A stretch of DNA of 12,635 nt from an uncultured Collinsella sp. (GTDB lineage Bacteria > Actinomycetota > Coriobacteriia > Coriobacteriales > Coriobacteriaceae), in the NCBI GenBank assembly GCA_900552755.1, contig USAY01000052.1:1-12635 (forward strand), written 5' to 3'. The notes under the pieces are model-generated. The model did no database searches. It worked only from the letters and a program-made list of their open reading frames with translations, and had not been told where the DNA came from. Numbering within the stretch: position 1 is the stretch's first letter; every line of letters begins with the position of its first letter. Positions 12,595 to 12,635 of the stretch are shown piece after piece. A program made the position numbers and the translations under genes.

Positions 12595-12635
12595 CAGTGG
12601 AGCGCCAGGCGCGACCGCATCACGGTAAAACTCGA

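Noticed and set aside
1..12635. tRNA, rRNA, CRISPR, riboswitch or T-box
   Set aside because: I scanned intergenic regions for T-loop, direct-repeat/spacer and specifier-stem patterns and saw none that I could support.

Overview
The window looks like a chromosomal segment from a high-GC gut actinobacterium of the class Coriobacteriia, most likely Collinsella or a close relative. The reasons are the GC-rich codons in almost every gene, purine-rich AGGAG-type ribosome binding sites, and protein families I associate with that group: the short DUF1015 relative beside serA/serC, the ArsP_2-type permease with a histidine loop, and the AbiEi/DUF559-like protein. This placement is inference from memory, not from a search.

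Layout. Bases 1-341 (-) hold the N-terminal part of a CzrA/SmtB-type ArsR metal sensor, transcribed out of the window. Its promoter is perfect at both hexamers and sits inside a double operator (355-411). Bases 420-2300 are AT-richer and accessory in character. They contain two inverted copies of a 42-bp repeat (500-541 and 707-748), a PD-(D/E)xK-nuclease-like protein (761-1951, -) and about 350 bp of non-coding DNA. A DEDDh exonuclease (2303-3271, -) is divergent from a ten-helix-type heavy-metal permease (3444-4532, +). The permease is convergent with a two-gene operon on the minus strand, an HdeD-like membrane protein and a YaiI/YqxD protein (5724-4639), and the convergence point carries two related hairpins. 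A plus-strand group follows: nitroreductase (5989-6660), a REP-like hairpin, and two tandem histidine phosphatases (6743-7938). This group meets the last minus-strand block at a strong bidirectional terminator (7986-8022). The last block is serC - serA (12546-10189), tandem hairpins including a U-tailed terminator, then an M20 metallopeptidase and a shortened DUF1015 protein (10011-8068).

Functional reading. SerC and SerA perform consecutive steps of the phosphorylated serine pathway, and the DUF1015 relative belongs to a family that I recall travelling with them. The ArsR sensor and the permease are both metal-homeostasis proteins but are about 3 kb apart on opposite strands, so a direct link is not shown. 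The remaining genes look like ordinary housekeeping or stress functions.

The most interesting points are the inverted 42-bp repeats next to the nuclease-like gene, the DUF1015 protein that has lost its family signature motifs, the SerA that appears to lack the usual active-site glutamate, the double metal operator, and several hairpin or direct-repeat elements in the intergenic regions. I saw no tRNA, rRNA, CRISPR array, transposase or phage gene, and nothing that amounts to a clear new multi-gene system.
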